From: Alphaproteobacteria bacterium
GTDB lineage: Bacteria; Pseudomonadota; Alphaproteobacteria; Sphingomonadales; Sphingomonadaceae
Assembly (NCBI GenBank): GCA_019232625.1
Contig: JAFANP010000053.1
Coordinates: 62,001 to 126,000 of the forward strand
Reading direction: 5' to 3'
DNA: 64,000 bases
Positions 1 to 7,999 of this stretch are shown here, piece by piece. Under the pieces are notes generated by a model, which ran no database searches, was not told where the DNA came from, and saw only the letters and a program-made list of their open reading frames with translations. A program made the position numbers and the translations under genes. Position 1 is the first letter of the stretch; each line of letters begins with the position of its first letter.

Positions 1-577
1 TCACCAGATCGCGCGAGGGGAGCTTCAGCAGGTTTATGTTCCGGGTGATGATGCCGCGCAGGAGGCTGTACAAGCCGGCCAGCGGGAGGTTGCCCACCAG
101 ATATTGCAGCACCAGCCCGCGGGGAAAGGCGCGGACCAGGCACATCTGGTTGGGGATCCATTCGTCGAAGATCCGCTCGTTCCCGAATTCCGCGGCGATC
201 GTGTCCCAGGTGTGGAAGCGCTGGGTGAGGAAGTGGCCGATCGTCTCGTAGTCGGCCTCGATCATGGCCGCCGAGAAGCCGGTGATCCTGTGCGCGTAGG
301 AATCGGCGAGCTTCCGCCCCGGCGCGCGCCGGGTCATCCACTGGTCGCCGGCGGCATGGAGGAAGAGCGTCAGCTCGTCGGTGGTGAGCCGGCTGAGCTG
401 CTCGCTCAACGCCGCGCGCTCCGCCTGGATCTCCGCGAGGTCGGCGGAGAGCATGACCGGGATGCGGATGGTGACGCCGGTCTCGTACTTCAGAACGTGA
501 TTGTCGGACCGGTCGGCCGGGAGCACTTCCCGGCCGTTGACGATCATCGGCAGGTCGAACGTCAGATCATCCATCAT
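1..577 (-). CDS. luxC: LuxC-like acyl-CoA/acyl-protein reductase, N-terminal part (runs off window)
   Basis: The visible 192 residues match the start of the LuxC acyl-CoA reductase family. LuxC reduces a thioester-bound acyl group to a fatty aldehyde with NADPH. The conserved stretch running into the family's N-terminal reductase region (PNQMCLVRAFPRGLVLQYL, then GNLPLAGLYSLLRGI) is clear. The catalytic Cys would lie beyond position 1 and cannot be checked. Two adjacent ATGs at 577 and 574 are possible starts, and the gene overlaps the end of the LuxD-like gene by about 10 bases, which indicates translational coupling. The order luxE-luxD-luxC on this strand gives a full fatty-acid reductase set. 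Confidence 0.8.
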   Translation of the reverse strand, partial: MMDDLTFDLPMIVNGREVLPADRSDNHVLKYETGVTIRIPVMLSADLAEIQAERAALSEQLSRLTTDELTLFLHAAGDQWMTRRAPGRKLADSYAHRITGFSAAMIEADYETIGHFLTQRFHTWDTIAAEFGNERIFDEWIPNQMCLVRAFPRGLVLQYLVGNLPLAGLYSLLRGIITRNINLLKLPSRDLV

Positions 578-1448
578 ACATCTCGAGGTTGGCCCGGTCC
601 GCGAGGTCCATGCGCTGCGCCTCGGCGGCGGCGATGATCTGCGCGAAGGAGGGCTCGACGATCTTGTCCGGATCGGCGCCGGTGGCGCGAAGGCACTGGC
701 GAACCGCGCAGTTGAAATAGGCGGTCGCCAGCACCGGGTTGCGGTAAAGCTGGTGGGTCGCCGCCTGGATGGCGATCACCTCGACGGACCGGCCGCCGCG
801 GGCCGCCTGCGAGGCGACCTTCCTCACGTCTTCCATGTTGACCCAGGGGTCGTCGGTGCCGGCGATGAAGACGATGGGCCGCCGGCAGCGAAGCAGGTCG
901 GCCACGGTATCGGCGGGCTCGACCAGATCGTGCTCGATGCTGTCGTTGACGAACACCTTGTCGACCTCATAGCCCAGCACGAGGTTGCGGTCGGGAAATT
1001 CCTCGCCGCTGCGCACGATCCGGACGAGGTCGACGCCCATCACCTCGCGCAGAGTGTATTGAAGGTCAACGACCGGCGTGATGAGGACGACCGCGCGCCA
1101 ATCGTCGCGGCCCGCAAGCGCGCGCATGACCGCGCGCGACGAAAGGCTGATGCCCAGGACTACCGCCCCCGGGCAGAGATCGAGCACCGCCGCGGTGTCG
1201 ATCGCCAGCTCCGACAGGCGGAAGGCTTCGATGGAGCCGGTGCTCCGTCCGGGATGGTTGCGCGGGTCGAAGCGATAGACCCTGAGGCCGTTCAGAGTCA
1301 TGAGATAGGCGGTCGAGAACAGCCGCTCGGCGCTCATTCCGAACGGCGGCACGATGAGGACCGTGCCGCGTTCCTCGCCGGCCGGACGGTCGATCGTGAC
1401 GACCAGCTTGTCCGTGCCTAGGGTGAGGGTGAGCTCTTCGTCGTTCAT
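567..1448 (-). CDS. luxD: LuxD-like acyl transferase (alpha/beta hydrolase)
   Basis: This 293-residue protein resembles LuxD, the thioesterase that releases fatty acids from acyl-ACP or acyl-CoA for the fatty-acid reductase complex. The nucleophile elbow GISLSSR near residue 101 corresponds to the ASLS motif of LuxD. An acid-bearing FIAGTDDPW loop and a late His in ATHQLYRNP complete a plausible triad. An in-frame open frame continues upstream inside luxE, but the ATG at 1448 gives a normal LuxD N-terminus and sits 17 bases after the luxE stop. It is cytoplasmic, with no signal peptide. A generic alpha/beta hydrolase is the alternative, but the luxE and luxC neighbours make LuxD much more likely. 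Confidence 0.82.
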   Translation of the reverse strand: MNDEELTLTLGTDKLVVTIDRPAGEERGTVLIVPPFGMSAERLFSTAYLMTLNGLRVYRFDPRNHPGRSTGSIEAFRLSELAIDTAAVLDLCPGAVVLGISLSSRAVMRALAGRDDWRAVVLITPVVDLQYTLREVMGVDLVRIVRSGEEFPDRNLVLGYEVDKVFVNDSIEHDLVEPADTVADLLRCRRPIVFIAGTDDPWVNMEDVRKVASQAARGGRSVEVIAIQAATHQLYRNPVLATAYFNCAVRQCLRATGADPDKIVEPSFAQIIAAAEAQRMDLADRANLEMYDG

Positions 1449-1465
1449 CGTCCCGGTCCCGCCCG

Positions 1466-2617
1466 CTAGGCTCCGATGGTTTGCAGTTTGAGCGCGCAGC
1501 CCCGGGACTCGATCCGGTTCACCCTGCGCTCGAACACGACCACGTCGCCGGTTATCCCGCAGGGACATTGCTTGCGCTGGACGACGGTCCCGAAATCGTC
1601 GCTCAGTATGAACCCGGGATAGCTCAGCGGCGTCGGGTCCAGGAAGGAGAGCAGGCCGGGCTGGCCGCTGGGCATCGCCGCGAGCGTGCGCGGGTCGCGC
1701 GCGAGCACGGTGATCCACGGCGGGCTGTGCTTCGCCTTGAACGCGCACTCGAACAGCACGGTGTTCAGCTCGACCATGTTGTAGCTGTCCCGTATCGGCG
1801 CCGTGTCGGGAAAGCCGAACGCGGCGGCCAGCCGCTCGTCGAAGACCGTGCGGTCGATGATCTCGTTCTCGCGGCGCTTCCAGCCGCCGATCGCGATGAT
1901 CAGGGATTTCGGGCTCAGCCTGAGCGGGCCGCGCGCCTCCAGATATTTCGCCAGGTCGAGGAGCAGGGGCGGCGGGCCGACGATGTTCACACCCTCGTTC
2001 TCCGGAACGGCCGCGAGGTCGGCGACGATCTCCTTCATCGCCAGGACGTCCCTGCGAACATAGGATCGCGTGGTGTACAGGACGCCGACGCCGGCCATGA
2101 CATAGGAGACCCAGACGTTGGGGGCGTCCCGGGTCGCGGGCGTCAGGTCGAAGACCTGCCGGTCGAAGGTCTCGACGCCCAGCACCTCGCGCTTTCCGAT
2201 GGCGACCGACGCGAAGAACCGCTTGAGCGTCACATCGTCGCGAGGAACCACGGAGACCGTGCCCAGGGTTCCGCTGCTGGTGGTGAGGATGACCTCGTCC
2301 TGCCCGGAGCCGGTGCGGATCGCCTGGTCGCCGCGCTTGAAAAGGCCGGTCGACAGCAAGGGTATGGTCGCGAGATCGGCCGCGCTGCTCAGGCGGTGGC
2401 TTCCGAACCCCAGGCTCTCGCAATATCGATCATAGGCTGGATTGTGCTGCCGGTGATGATCGACCGCCTGGCGTGTAAACCTGAGCCTCAGCGCGTCGAT
2501 CGCATCGGCATCCTTGTTGCCCAGCTGGTAGATCTCGTCGGTGCCCAGGATCGTATCGAGGGGATCAATGTCTTCGATCACGCTTTCTTGGAGCGAGATC
2601 TCATGCAAGTCCGTCAT
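1466..2617 (-). CDS. luxE: LuxE-like acyl-protein synthetase
   Basis: This 383-residue protein belongs to the LuxE acyl-protein synthetase family, which activates a fatty acid with ATP and passes the acyl group to LuxC. The adenylate-forming signature TTSSGTLGT lies at residues 112-120, and a CPC pair near the C-terminus (RKQCPCGITGD) is visible. The ATG at 2617 overlaps the TGA of a possible 40-codon leader ORF and has no obvious Shine-Dalgarno sequence, so translation may be coupled or weak. It is the first enzyme gene of the leftward arm, downstream of the candidate precursor peptide and a hairpin. No luxAB is present, so the aldehyde or acyl product probably serves biosynthesis rather than light. 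Confidence 0.83.
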   Translation of the reverse strand: MTDLHEISLQESVIEDIDPLDTILGTDEIYQLGNKDADAIDALRLRFTRQAVDHHRQHNPAYDRYCESLGFGSHRLSSAADLATIPLLSTGLFKRGDQAIRTGSGQDEVILTTSSGTLGTVSVVPRDDVTLKRFFASVAIGKREVLGVETFDRQVFDLTPATRDAPNVWVSYVMAGVGVLYTTRSYVRRDVLAMKEIVADLAAVPENEGVNIVGPPPLLLDLAKYLEARGPLRLSPKSLIIAIGGWKRRENEIIDRTVFDERLAAAFGFPDTAPIRDSYNMVELNTVLFECAFKAKHSPPWITVLARDPRTLAAMPSGQPGLLSFLDPTPLSYPGFILSDDFGTVVQRKQCPCGITGDVVVFERRVNRIESRGCALKLQTIGA

Positions 2618-2736
2618 TTATCTGCAGACAAGCTGGTGCCCGACGACCGACGCCTCACGCGACTCGAACCGAGGGAGTATTGCAACGAGCCGTTGCAGGT
2701 GGAGACTGCGACATTCGGTCGAGCAGATCGTTCCAT
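2614..2736 (-). CDS. Possible 40-codon small ORF overlapping luxE start
   Basis: An ATG at 2736 opens a 40-residue frame (MERSARPNVAV...) whose TGA overlaps the luxE ATG as ATGA. It is rich in Ser and Arg and has one Cys at residue 14. Its ribosome-binding site is poor. The tight overlap could reflect translational coupling to luxE, or the frame may be chance in GC-rich DNA. I assign no function. It is unlike the acidic 45-residue peptide upstream except for the shared MER start. Confidence 0.2.
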   Translation of the reverse strand: MERSARPNVAVSTCNGSLQYSLGSSRVRRRSSGTSLSADK

Positions 2737-3119
2737 GCTGACTTAACCCACCCCGTCTCGGCCGCTGCCAACGACATGATCGTCGCATGACTCCCGGCCC
2801 GAATCAAGAATGCCTCGGGAAGGCCGGGAGATCGACCGAAGGATTTGCGGCGCGGGCCGCTTTTGGACCGGCTGTTGTCTGGAGAACGCGGCCGAGTCGC
2901 CGGACCGGGCGCGACTACCACAGGATTACCGCCAAGAGGGCGCGTGGCCCTGCAGCGCGTCTTGCAAGAGGCGCGGCGTGCGCTCGGCGCCGGATCGTGC
3001 GGGAGGGCCCGTCGCCGCTCCGGGAGGGGCCGGAGCGGGGGCTCTTCGCAGGATCCGCCTGCAGGGATGCTTGGCGCCTGATCGAACAGGGGCTGCGAAA
3101 ACGAGAACAGAATCAAAAT
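2737..3119. other. Stretch with no supported gene
   Basis: About 380 bases between the luxE leader and the hairpin downstream of the candidate precursor. The frames that are open here on both strands encode low-complexity Arg/Pro/Ala-rich products with no domain and no good ribosome-binding site. If the upstream hairpin is read through, this would be a long untranslated leader for luxEDC. Nothing else is supported. Confidence 0.5.
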
Positions 3120-3160
3120 CCGGCCGGTGACGCTACAATCATGTAGGCGTCACCAACCGG
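3120..3160 (-). terminator. Terminator or attenuator between precursor peptide and luxEDC
   Basis: GGTGACG and TACA arms (3126-3137) pair with TGTA and CGTCACC arms (3142-3154) around a four-base ATCA loop with one bulged base. An outer CCGG/CCGG pair extends the stem. Reading leftward, the stem is followed at once by a T-rich run (ATTTTGATT). It begins 35 bases after the precursor stop codon. A partial terminator here would give far more precursor transcript than enzyme transcript, as is common in RiPP operons. The function is inferred. Confidence 0.6.
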
Positions 3161-3194
3161 ACGATGAAGACCGGCATTCAAGCCAAAAGTCTTA

Positions 3195-3332
3195 TCAGCA
3201 TTCCTGCAGCAAGGCGGGAACGAACAGTTCTTCTTCCACAAGAACGAATTCGTTCTGCGTCGTCGCCACTTCGTTCGAAGCCGCTTCGCTGTCTTCGATT
3301 TTGATGCTGAGCTTGTCGTCCATTCTTTCCAT
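3195..3332 (-). CDS. Candidate RiPP precursor peptide, 45 residues, C-terminal Cys
   Basis: A 45-codon gene that begins MERMDDKLSI and ends LLQEC. It has a strong Shine-Dalgarno sequence (AAGGAG, eight bases before the ATG at 3332). It carries 12 acidic residues against 3 basic ones, an acidic polar first half, a Glu-Glu-Glu run at residues 33-35, a hydrophobic end and a single Cys as the very last residue. A sigma70-like promoter lies about 130 bases upstream and a hairpin just downstream. It opens the leftward arm of a locus with an E1/ThiF enzyme and two SagB-type oxidoreductases. This is what a leader-plus-core RiPP precursor looks like. Being the peptide substrate is inference. A small regulatory protein is the alternative. 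A second in-frame ATG at 3323 is possible. Confidence 0.6.
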   Translation of the reverse strand: MERMDDKLSIKIEDSEAASNEVATTQNEFVLVEEELFVPALLQEC

Positions 3333-3460
3333 AGTCTCCGCTCCTTACCATCCCGCTGGCGTGCGAGATCCCTCATCGGCATAAAAGCTCGGCCTTCGGC
3401 CGTTCTGGTCTACGAAAGTTCCGAACTCTTGAACGTGTGATCGCTGAGAACCCTACCCAG

Positions 3461-3489
3461 TCTTTACAACGAGTGCGCGCTGTGGTCAA
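3461..3489 (-). promoter_or_regulatory. Putative sigma70-type promoter for the precursor peptide
   Basis: Read leftward, TTGACC (3484-3489) and TAAAGA (3461-3466) are separated by exactly 17 bases and would start RNA near 3454, leaving a leader of about 120 bases that includes the hairpin CGGCCGAAGGCCG. The 3333-3598 gap is clearly less GC-rich than the rest of the window, as expected for a divergent control region. For the rightward operon only a TATAAC hexamer at 3562-3567 stands out, without a matching -35. Confidence 0.45.
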
Positions 3490-3598
3490 GTGGCGCAGGG
3501 GCAAAGCTATATGCTTGGTAAGGCCCAACTTTATGGCGGTCTAACAAACGGGCAATTGCAGTATAACATGCACTATTAAGTGGTTGGAGGGGCGAAGA

Positions 3599-5281
3599 GT
3601 GAGACATCCATGGGAAGACTCCTATCCTCAAGGACTCTCCTGGTCGTTGCCGATCCCTCCCGCCCCGCCATTACAAGACGCTCTTAAAACAGCGGCAGAC
3701 CGTTGGCCGGAAAGACATGCAATAGACTTCTATGACTATGAATTAACCTTCCGAGAACTGGACGACTTGGCGCGCAGAGCGGCTAAAGGTCTTCGCGACT
3801 TGGGAGTTGAAAGAGGCACGCATGTCGGTCTCCACCTGGAGAACACGCCTCACTTCATCATCTGCTTCTTCGGCGTGTTGTACGCGGGCGGCACAGTGGT
3901 CAATTTCAACCCGCAAGCCGGGTCCCATGAATTCGTCGGGCAGCTCGTGGACTCGCAAGTAAGACTGGTCGTCTCCGGCGACTGGCAGGGCGATTTCGCG
4001 ACGACCAAGAGGCTCGCCGCCGAGAATGGAGTCGGTCTCATAGGCTGCAGCCTGAGCGATTTCCTGCCCCCGGCGGCGGTGGCGGGGTTGATCGACAGGG
4101 CGCTGCGCGAATGGTCGTGCGGCGAGGCCGAACAACGCTTCGCCGACTTGATCGCGAACGACGGCGCGCTCGATGCCGCGGCGGGCGGGCAAAGCGAGAG
4201 CGACGTCGCGGTCCTTCAATATACGGGCGGGACCACCGGTGAACCGAAGGGGGCGATGCTGACGCACGCCAATTTCTTCGCCGTGCTTTACATGCTCCTT
4301 CTGTTTACTGGCGGCGGCTTCAACGAACGTCAGTACAAGATCCTGTGCGTCCTGCCGCTGTGGCACGTCTTCGGCCTGACCTTCATCCTGCTGAGGTCGG
4401 TGATGACGGGCACCGAGATGGTGCTGCACCTTCGGTTCGACGCCGGCCGGGTCCTGTCGGACATCTCACGCAAGAAGGTCACCGCCTTTTCGGGCGTCCC
4501 CGCCATGTATGCCGCGCTGGTCAATCATTCGAGGTTCCTGACGGAGGACCTGACCTCGGTGCTCAGCTGGACCTCGGGCGGCGCGCCGTTCCCGGCGGAG
4601 CTGAAGGCGCAGTTCGAGCAGCGGGCGCGCGTCGACATCTACGAAGGTTATGCGCTGACGGAAACGGCCGGCATCGCCGTCCAGGCGCTGACGCCCGACA
4701 AGCTCGGCACCTTCTGCGTCGGCCTGCCGGTCCCCAACACGCTCGTCGAGATCGTCGACATGGAGACCGGAACGAGGCTCCTGCCGCCCGGCGAGCATGG
4801 CGAGATCTGCATTTCGGGGCCCCAGGTGATGAAGGGCTATTGGAGGAGGCCGGACGAGAATGCCGCCGCCTTCGAAGGCGGGCGCTTCCATACCGGCGAC
4901 GTCGGCTTTCTCGACAAGAAGGGGTTCGTGACGGTGCTCGACCGGAAGAAGGACATGATCCTCGTCGGCGGGCATTGCATTTATCCGCGCAACGTCGAGC
5001 GGGTGCTGAACGAGCATCCGGCCGTCGAGGAGGCGGCGGTGGTCGGCGTACCCAATCCGGATTTCGGCGAGGTCGCCCATGCGTGCCTCGTGCTCCGGCC
5101 CGGGCACAATCCGCCGACCCAGAGGGAATTCTACGCCTTCCTCGCCGAGCGGCTCTCGACCCACGAGATCCCGTTGAAGTTCCAGTTCCTCGACGCTCTG
5201 CCGAGGACGGCTGCCGGGAAGGTGAAGAAGAGGGAGCTCTCCGCGAAGGATCGAGACGTGACGGCGGGACGCGCGGCCTAG
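3599..5281 (+). CDS. Acyl-CoA synthetase (AMP-forming)
   Basis: Adenylate-forming enzyme that would activate a carboxylic acid, probably a fatty acid, as an acyl-CoA. It shows the family motifs in order: the ATP loop YTGGTTGEPKGAML near residue 210, the GYALTETA motif, HTGDVGFLDKKG with the DRKKDMI hinge, and the C-terminal catalytic Lys in PRTAAGKVKKREL. The GTG at 3599 is chosen over an in-frame TTG at 3584 because GGAGGGG lies seven bases upstream; it gives 560 residues, normal for long-chain acyl-CoA synthetases. It is the first gene of the rightward arm. The first few hundred bases are less GC-rich than the rest, consistent with the nearby promoter or with acquisition. Confidence 0.85.
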   Translation: MRHPWEDSYPQGLSWSLPIPPAPPLQDALKTAADRWPERHAIDFYDYELTFRELDDLARRAAKGLRDLGVERGTHVGLHLENTPHFIICFFGVLYAGGTVVNFNPQAGSHEFVGQLVDSQVRLVVSGDWQGDFATTKRLAAENGVGLIGCSLSDFLPPAAVAGLIDRALREWSCGEAEQRFADLIANDGALDAAAGGQSESDVAVLQYTGGTTGEPKGAMLTHANFFAVLYMLLLFTGGGFNERQYKILCVLPLWHVFGLTFILLRSVMTGTEMVLHLRFDAGRVLSDISRKKVTAFSGVPAMYAALVNHSRFLTEDLTSVLSWTSGGAPFPAELKAQFEQRARVDIYEGYALTETAGIAVQALTPDKLGTFCVGLPVPNTLVEIVDMETGTRLLPPGEHGEICISGPQVMKGYWRRPDENAAAFEGGRFHTGDVGFLDKKGFVTVLDRKKDMILVGGHCIYPRNVERVLNEHPAVEEAAVVGVPNPDFGEVAHACLVLRPGHNPPTQREFYAFLAERLSTHEIPLKFQFLDALPRTAAGKVKKRELSAKDRDVTAGRAA

Positions 5282-5321
5282 CCGGCGCGACGACGGGAAG
5301 GCGGAGAGCGGTGACGAGGCA

Positions 5322-6986
5322 ATGAGTCGCAGCGGGGGGAATGGCTCGGTGAACGAATTCGACTACGTCGTGGTAGGCGCCGGCTCGGCCGGCTGCATAT
5401 TGGCGGCGCGGTTGAGCGAGGATCCGGCCAACAGCGTCCTGTTGCTGGAGGCGGGTCCGGCGGAAGAGAATTTCGCGATGCGTGCGCCCGCCTTGTTCTA
5501 CGTCCTCCAGCGCTCTCGCTTCGACTGGGCCTATCGCACGGAGCCGCAGGGCGCGGTCGACGCGCGGCGCATGTCCCTGCCGGCCGGCCGGGTGCTGGGC
5601 GGGTCGAGCGCGATCAACGCCGCGCTCTACGTGCGCGGGCACAGGTCCGATTATGACGACTGGCGGGACTCGGGCAATCCGGGCTGGGGCTGGGAGGACG
5701 TCCTGCCCTATTTCAAGAAGTCGGAGCGGCAGGCGCGCGGCGCCTCCGCCTGCCACGGCACCGACGGACCCATCCAGGTCGCGGACCAGAGCGAGGTCGC
5801 GCCCAGCACAGCCGCGTTCGCGAAGTCGGTTGCGGCCGTGTTCGGAGTGCCGATCGTCGACGATTTCAACGGCGGCGATTCGACCGGAGCGGGCTATTTC
5901 CAGGTTACCTGCCGCAACGGCCGGCGCTCGAGCGCCGCCTCGTTCATCCGCGAGGTGCGGACAAGGCCGAACCTCGAAGTGCGCACCGGCGCCGTCGCGA
6001 CCGGGATCGAGATCGGCGCGTCCCGCGCCACCGGGGTCCGGCTGCGGACCAAGGCGGGCGACGAGACCGTCAAGGCGCGGCGCGAGGTGATCCTGGCGGC
6101 GGGCGCCATCGGCTCGCCCCGCCTGTTGATGCTCTCCGGCATCGGACCCGCCGCGCATCTGCGCGAGGTCGGCATCGACGTCAGGCTCGATCTGCCCGGG
6201 GTCGGCCGGAATTTGCGCGACCATCTCGGCTATCCGCTGTCGTACGAGGCCGCCTCGGGCAGCGCGCCGCACTACAGCCTTCCCGCCTCGCTGCGCTGGA
6301 TCTTCAACTACATGGTGAGCGGCGGGGGAGGGCCGCTGGGGCGCTCCTACATGGAAGGCTGCGCCTTCGTGCGGACCGACCCGGGCCTGGAGCGGCCCGA
6401 CCTCCAGATCCACTTCGCGCCGTGGAGCAGCCTCGAGCCCAATCTGGACGAGAAGCGGGATCTGAAGCGCGGGCGCGGCTTCACCTTGTTCCCGACCCTC
6501 CTATACCCGCGGAGCACGGGCGAGATCCGCCTGGCCTCGCGCGATCCCCTCGCGCCGCCCCGCATCGATCCGCGCTATCTCTCCTGCGAGGAGGATCTGC
6601 GGGTGCTCGCCGAAGGGGCGAGGCTGGCGCGGCAGGTCGCCGGGACCGGGCCGCTGGCCGCCTGCGCGCTGCGCGAGGTCGCCCCCGGGCCGGGGGTCGC
6701 GAGCGGCGAGGCGCTCGCGGCGGACGTGCGCGCCAGGGCCAATTCCTTTTTCCATCCGGTCGGCACCTGCAAGATGGGGGTGGATCCGGGAGCGGTCGTC
6801 GATCCCGAGCTGCGCGTGCGCGGCATCGACGGCCTGCGCGTCGCCGACGCCTCGATCATGCCCGCCATTCCCGGCGGCAACACCAACGCGCCGACGATGA
6901 TGGTGGCGGAAAAGGCGGCCGATCTGGTGCTGGGAAAGACGGCCGCGCCGCGCCTCGTCCGAGTCAGGGAGGAGGCGCTTCGATGA
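5322..6986 (+). CDS. GMC-family FAD-dependent oxidoreductase (alcohol dehydrogenase-like)
   Basis: A 554-residue glucose-methanol-choline oxidoreductase. The FAD-binding fold opens with DYVVVGAGSAG near residue 13, followed by the signature GRVLGGSSAINAALYVRG and the second signature GAIGSPRLLMLSGIGP. The catalytic His lies in HPVGTCKMG and the second active-site Asn in GGNTNAPTM. Family members oxidise alcohols to aldehydes. A GTG at 5349 with a G-rich upstream stretch is an alternative start. The stop overlaps the next ATG (ATGA). With luxCDE opposite, it may adjust the alcohol/aldehyde state of a lipid intermediate; the substrate is unknown. Confidence 0.85.
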   Translation: MSRSGGNGSVNEFDYVVVGAGSAGCILAARLSEDPANSVLLLEAGPAEENFAMRAPALFYVLQRSRFDWAYRTEPQGAVDARRMSLPAGRVLGGSSAINAALYVRGHRSDYDDWRDSGNPGWGWEDVLPYFKKSERQARGASACHGTDGPIQVADQSEVAPSTAAFAKSVAAVFGVPIVDDFNGGDSTGAGYFQVTCRNGRRSSAASFIREVRTRPNLEVRTGAVATGIEIGASRATGVRLRTKAGDETVKARREVILAAGAIGSPRLLMLSGIGPAAHLREVGIDVRLDLPGVGRNLRDHLGYPLSYEAASGSAPHYSLPASLRWIFNYMVSGGGGPLGRSYMEGCAFVRTDPGLERPDLQIHFAPWSSLEPNLDEKRDLKRGRGFTLFPTLLYPRSTGEIRLASRDPLAPPRIDPRYLSCEEDLRVLAEGARLARQVAGTGPLAACALREVAPGPGVASGEALAADVRARANSFFHPVGTCKMGVDPGAVVDPELRVRGIDGLRVADASIMPAIPGGNTNAPTMMVAEKAADLVLGKTAAPRLVRVREEALR

Positions 6987-7990
6987 GCGACATGCTGCCT
7001 GCGCCTGGAAACCTGCACCGGTGGAGCGGTTACGAACCGTCCGATCCGAAGATCATCGCCCTTTATGCCAAGGGCAAGGCCCTGCAGTGGAATGCGGACG
7101 TGGATCTGGACTGGGACCAGCCCGTCGATCCCTCGTCTCCGCTGCACGCCGCCGCCTTTCCCTTGCTCGATTTGCCCATCTTCCAGCGCCTCGGCGCCGC
7201 GGATCTCGACCGGCTGACGGCGAAGCTCACCCGCCTCACGCTCTCGCAGATCATCCACGGCGAACAGGGCGCCCTCATGGTCGCCTCGCGACTGGTGAGC
7301 CTCGCTCCCGACTATGAAGCCAAGCTCTATGCGGCGACTCAGACCGTCGACGAGGCGCGGCACGTCGAGATATTCGGCCGCTACCTGAAGCGTTGCGGCG
7401 GGATCGTGCCGCTTGCGCCCGGCTTCGGCGCCTTCCTCGACAAGGTGATCGACGCCGATTCCTGGCTCAACATGATGATCGGCATGCAGATCATCGTCGA
7501 AGGCGCCGCTCTGTCGTCGTTCCACACCTATCGCCGACGGGCGCGCGAGCCGCTCCTGTCCAGCATCCTAGACCGAGTCATCCGCGACGAGGCGCGCCAT
7601 GTCGGCTTCGGATCGACCTATCTGCGCAATACGCTGGGAGACATGTCGGACGACGAGAGGGAGGGGCTCGCCGATTATGCCTACGACGCGGTGATGCTGT
7701 TCGCGCGCACGCGCCGCGAATCCTTCCGCCAGAGCGAGGTCTTCCTCAACGAGTTCGGCTTCACCCTGGACGAGGTCCTGCGCTCCGCCGCCGCGCGGCT
7801 CGAGAGCGGCGGGGCCGCGCTTGCCGATCCGGCCCGCGACGGGATCACCGAGTTCATCCTGCCGACGCTGACCCGGCTCGGCGTGCTCACCGACCGGGTG
7901 AAGGAAAAGTTCGCGAGCGCGCGCCTGCCGCCAATCATGGCGAGCAGCCTGCTCGACGAGCTCGACATGCTGACCGTGGCAAGCAGCTAG
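6983..7990 (+). CDS. Ferritin-like diiron oxygenase candidate
   Basis: A 335-residue helical protein with the four-helix diiron pattern: a first Glu in HGEQGA, a first E-x-x-H in DEARHVEIF, a third-helix Glu in IVEGAALSSFH and a second E-x-x-H in DEARHVGFG. This set of ligands is shared by ribonucleotide reductase R2-like, AurF-type N-oxygenase and aldehyde-deformylating oxygenase families; I cannot assign it to one by eye. Its start overlaps the GMC stop as ATGA, and FAAL follows nine bases later, so it is co-translated. A fatty aldehyde, an acyl carrier-bound chain or the peptide could be the substrate. Confidence 0.7.
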   Translation: MSDMLPAPGNLHRWSGYEPSDPKIIALYAKGKALQWNADVDLDWDQPVDPSSPLHAAAFPLLDLPIFQRLGAADLDRLTAKLTRLTLSQIIHGEQGALMVASRLVSLAPDYEAKLYAATQTVDEARHVEIFGRYLKRCGGIVPLAPGFGAFLDKVIDADSWLNMMIGMQIIVEGAALSSFHTYRRRAREPLLSSILDRVIRDEARHVGFGSTYLRNTLGDMSDDEREGLADYAYDAVMLFARTRRESFRQSEVFLNEFGFTLDEVLRSAAARLESGGAALADPARDGITEFILPTLTRLGVLTDRVKEKFASARLPPIMASSLLDELDMLTVASS

Positions 7991-7999
7991 GAGGATAGC

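Noticed and set aside
1-2617. Bioluminescence operon
   Set aside because: Only luxC, luxD and luxE relatives are seen, with no luxA or luxB, and the neighbours are biosynthetic.
2655-3116. A 153-codon open frame on the minus strand upstream of luxE
   Set aside because: It is low-complexity (Pro, Arg, Ser), crosses the terminator-like region, has no ribosome-binding site and shows no domain.
3113-3382. An 89-codon minus-strand frame covering the precursor gene
   Set aside because: It is in a different frame from the 45-codon gene, lacks a good ribosome-binding site and has unnatural composition; the 45-codon frame has AAGGAG and a coherent product.
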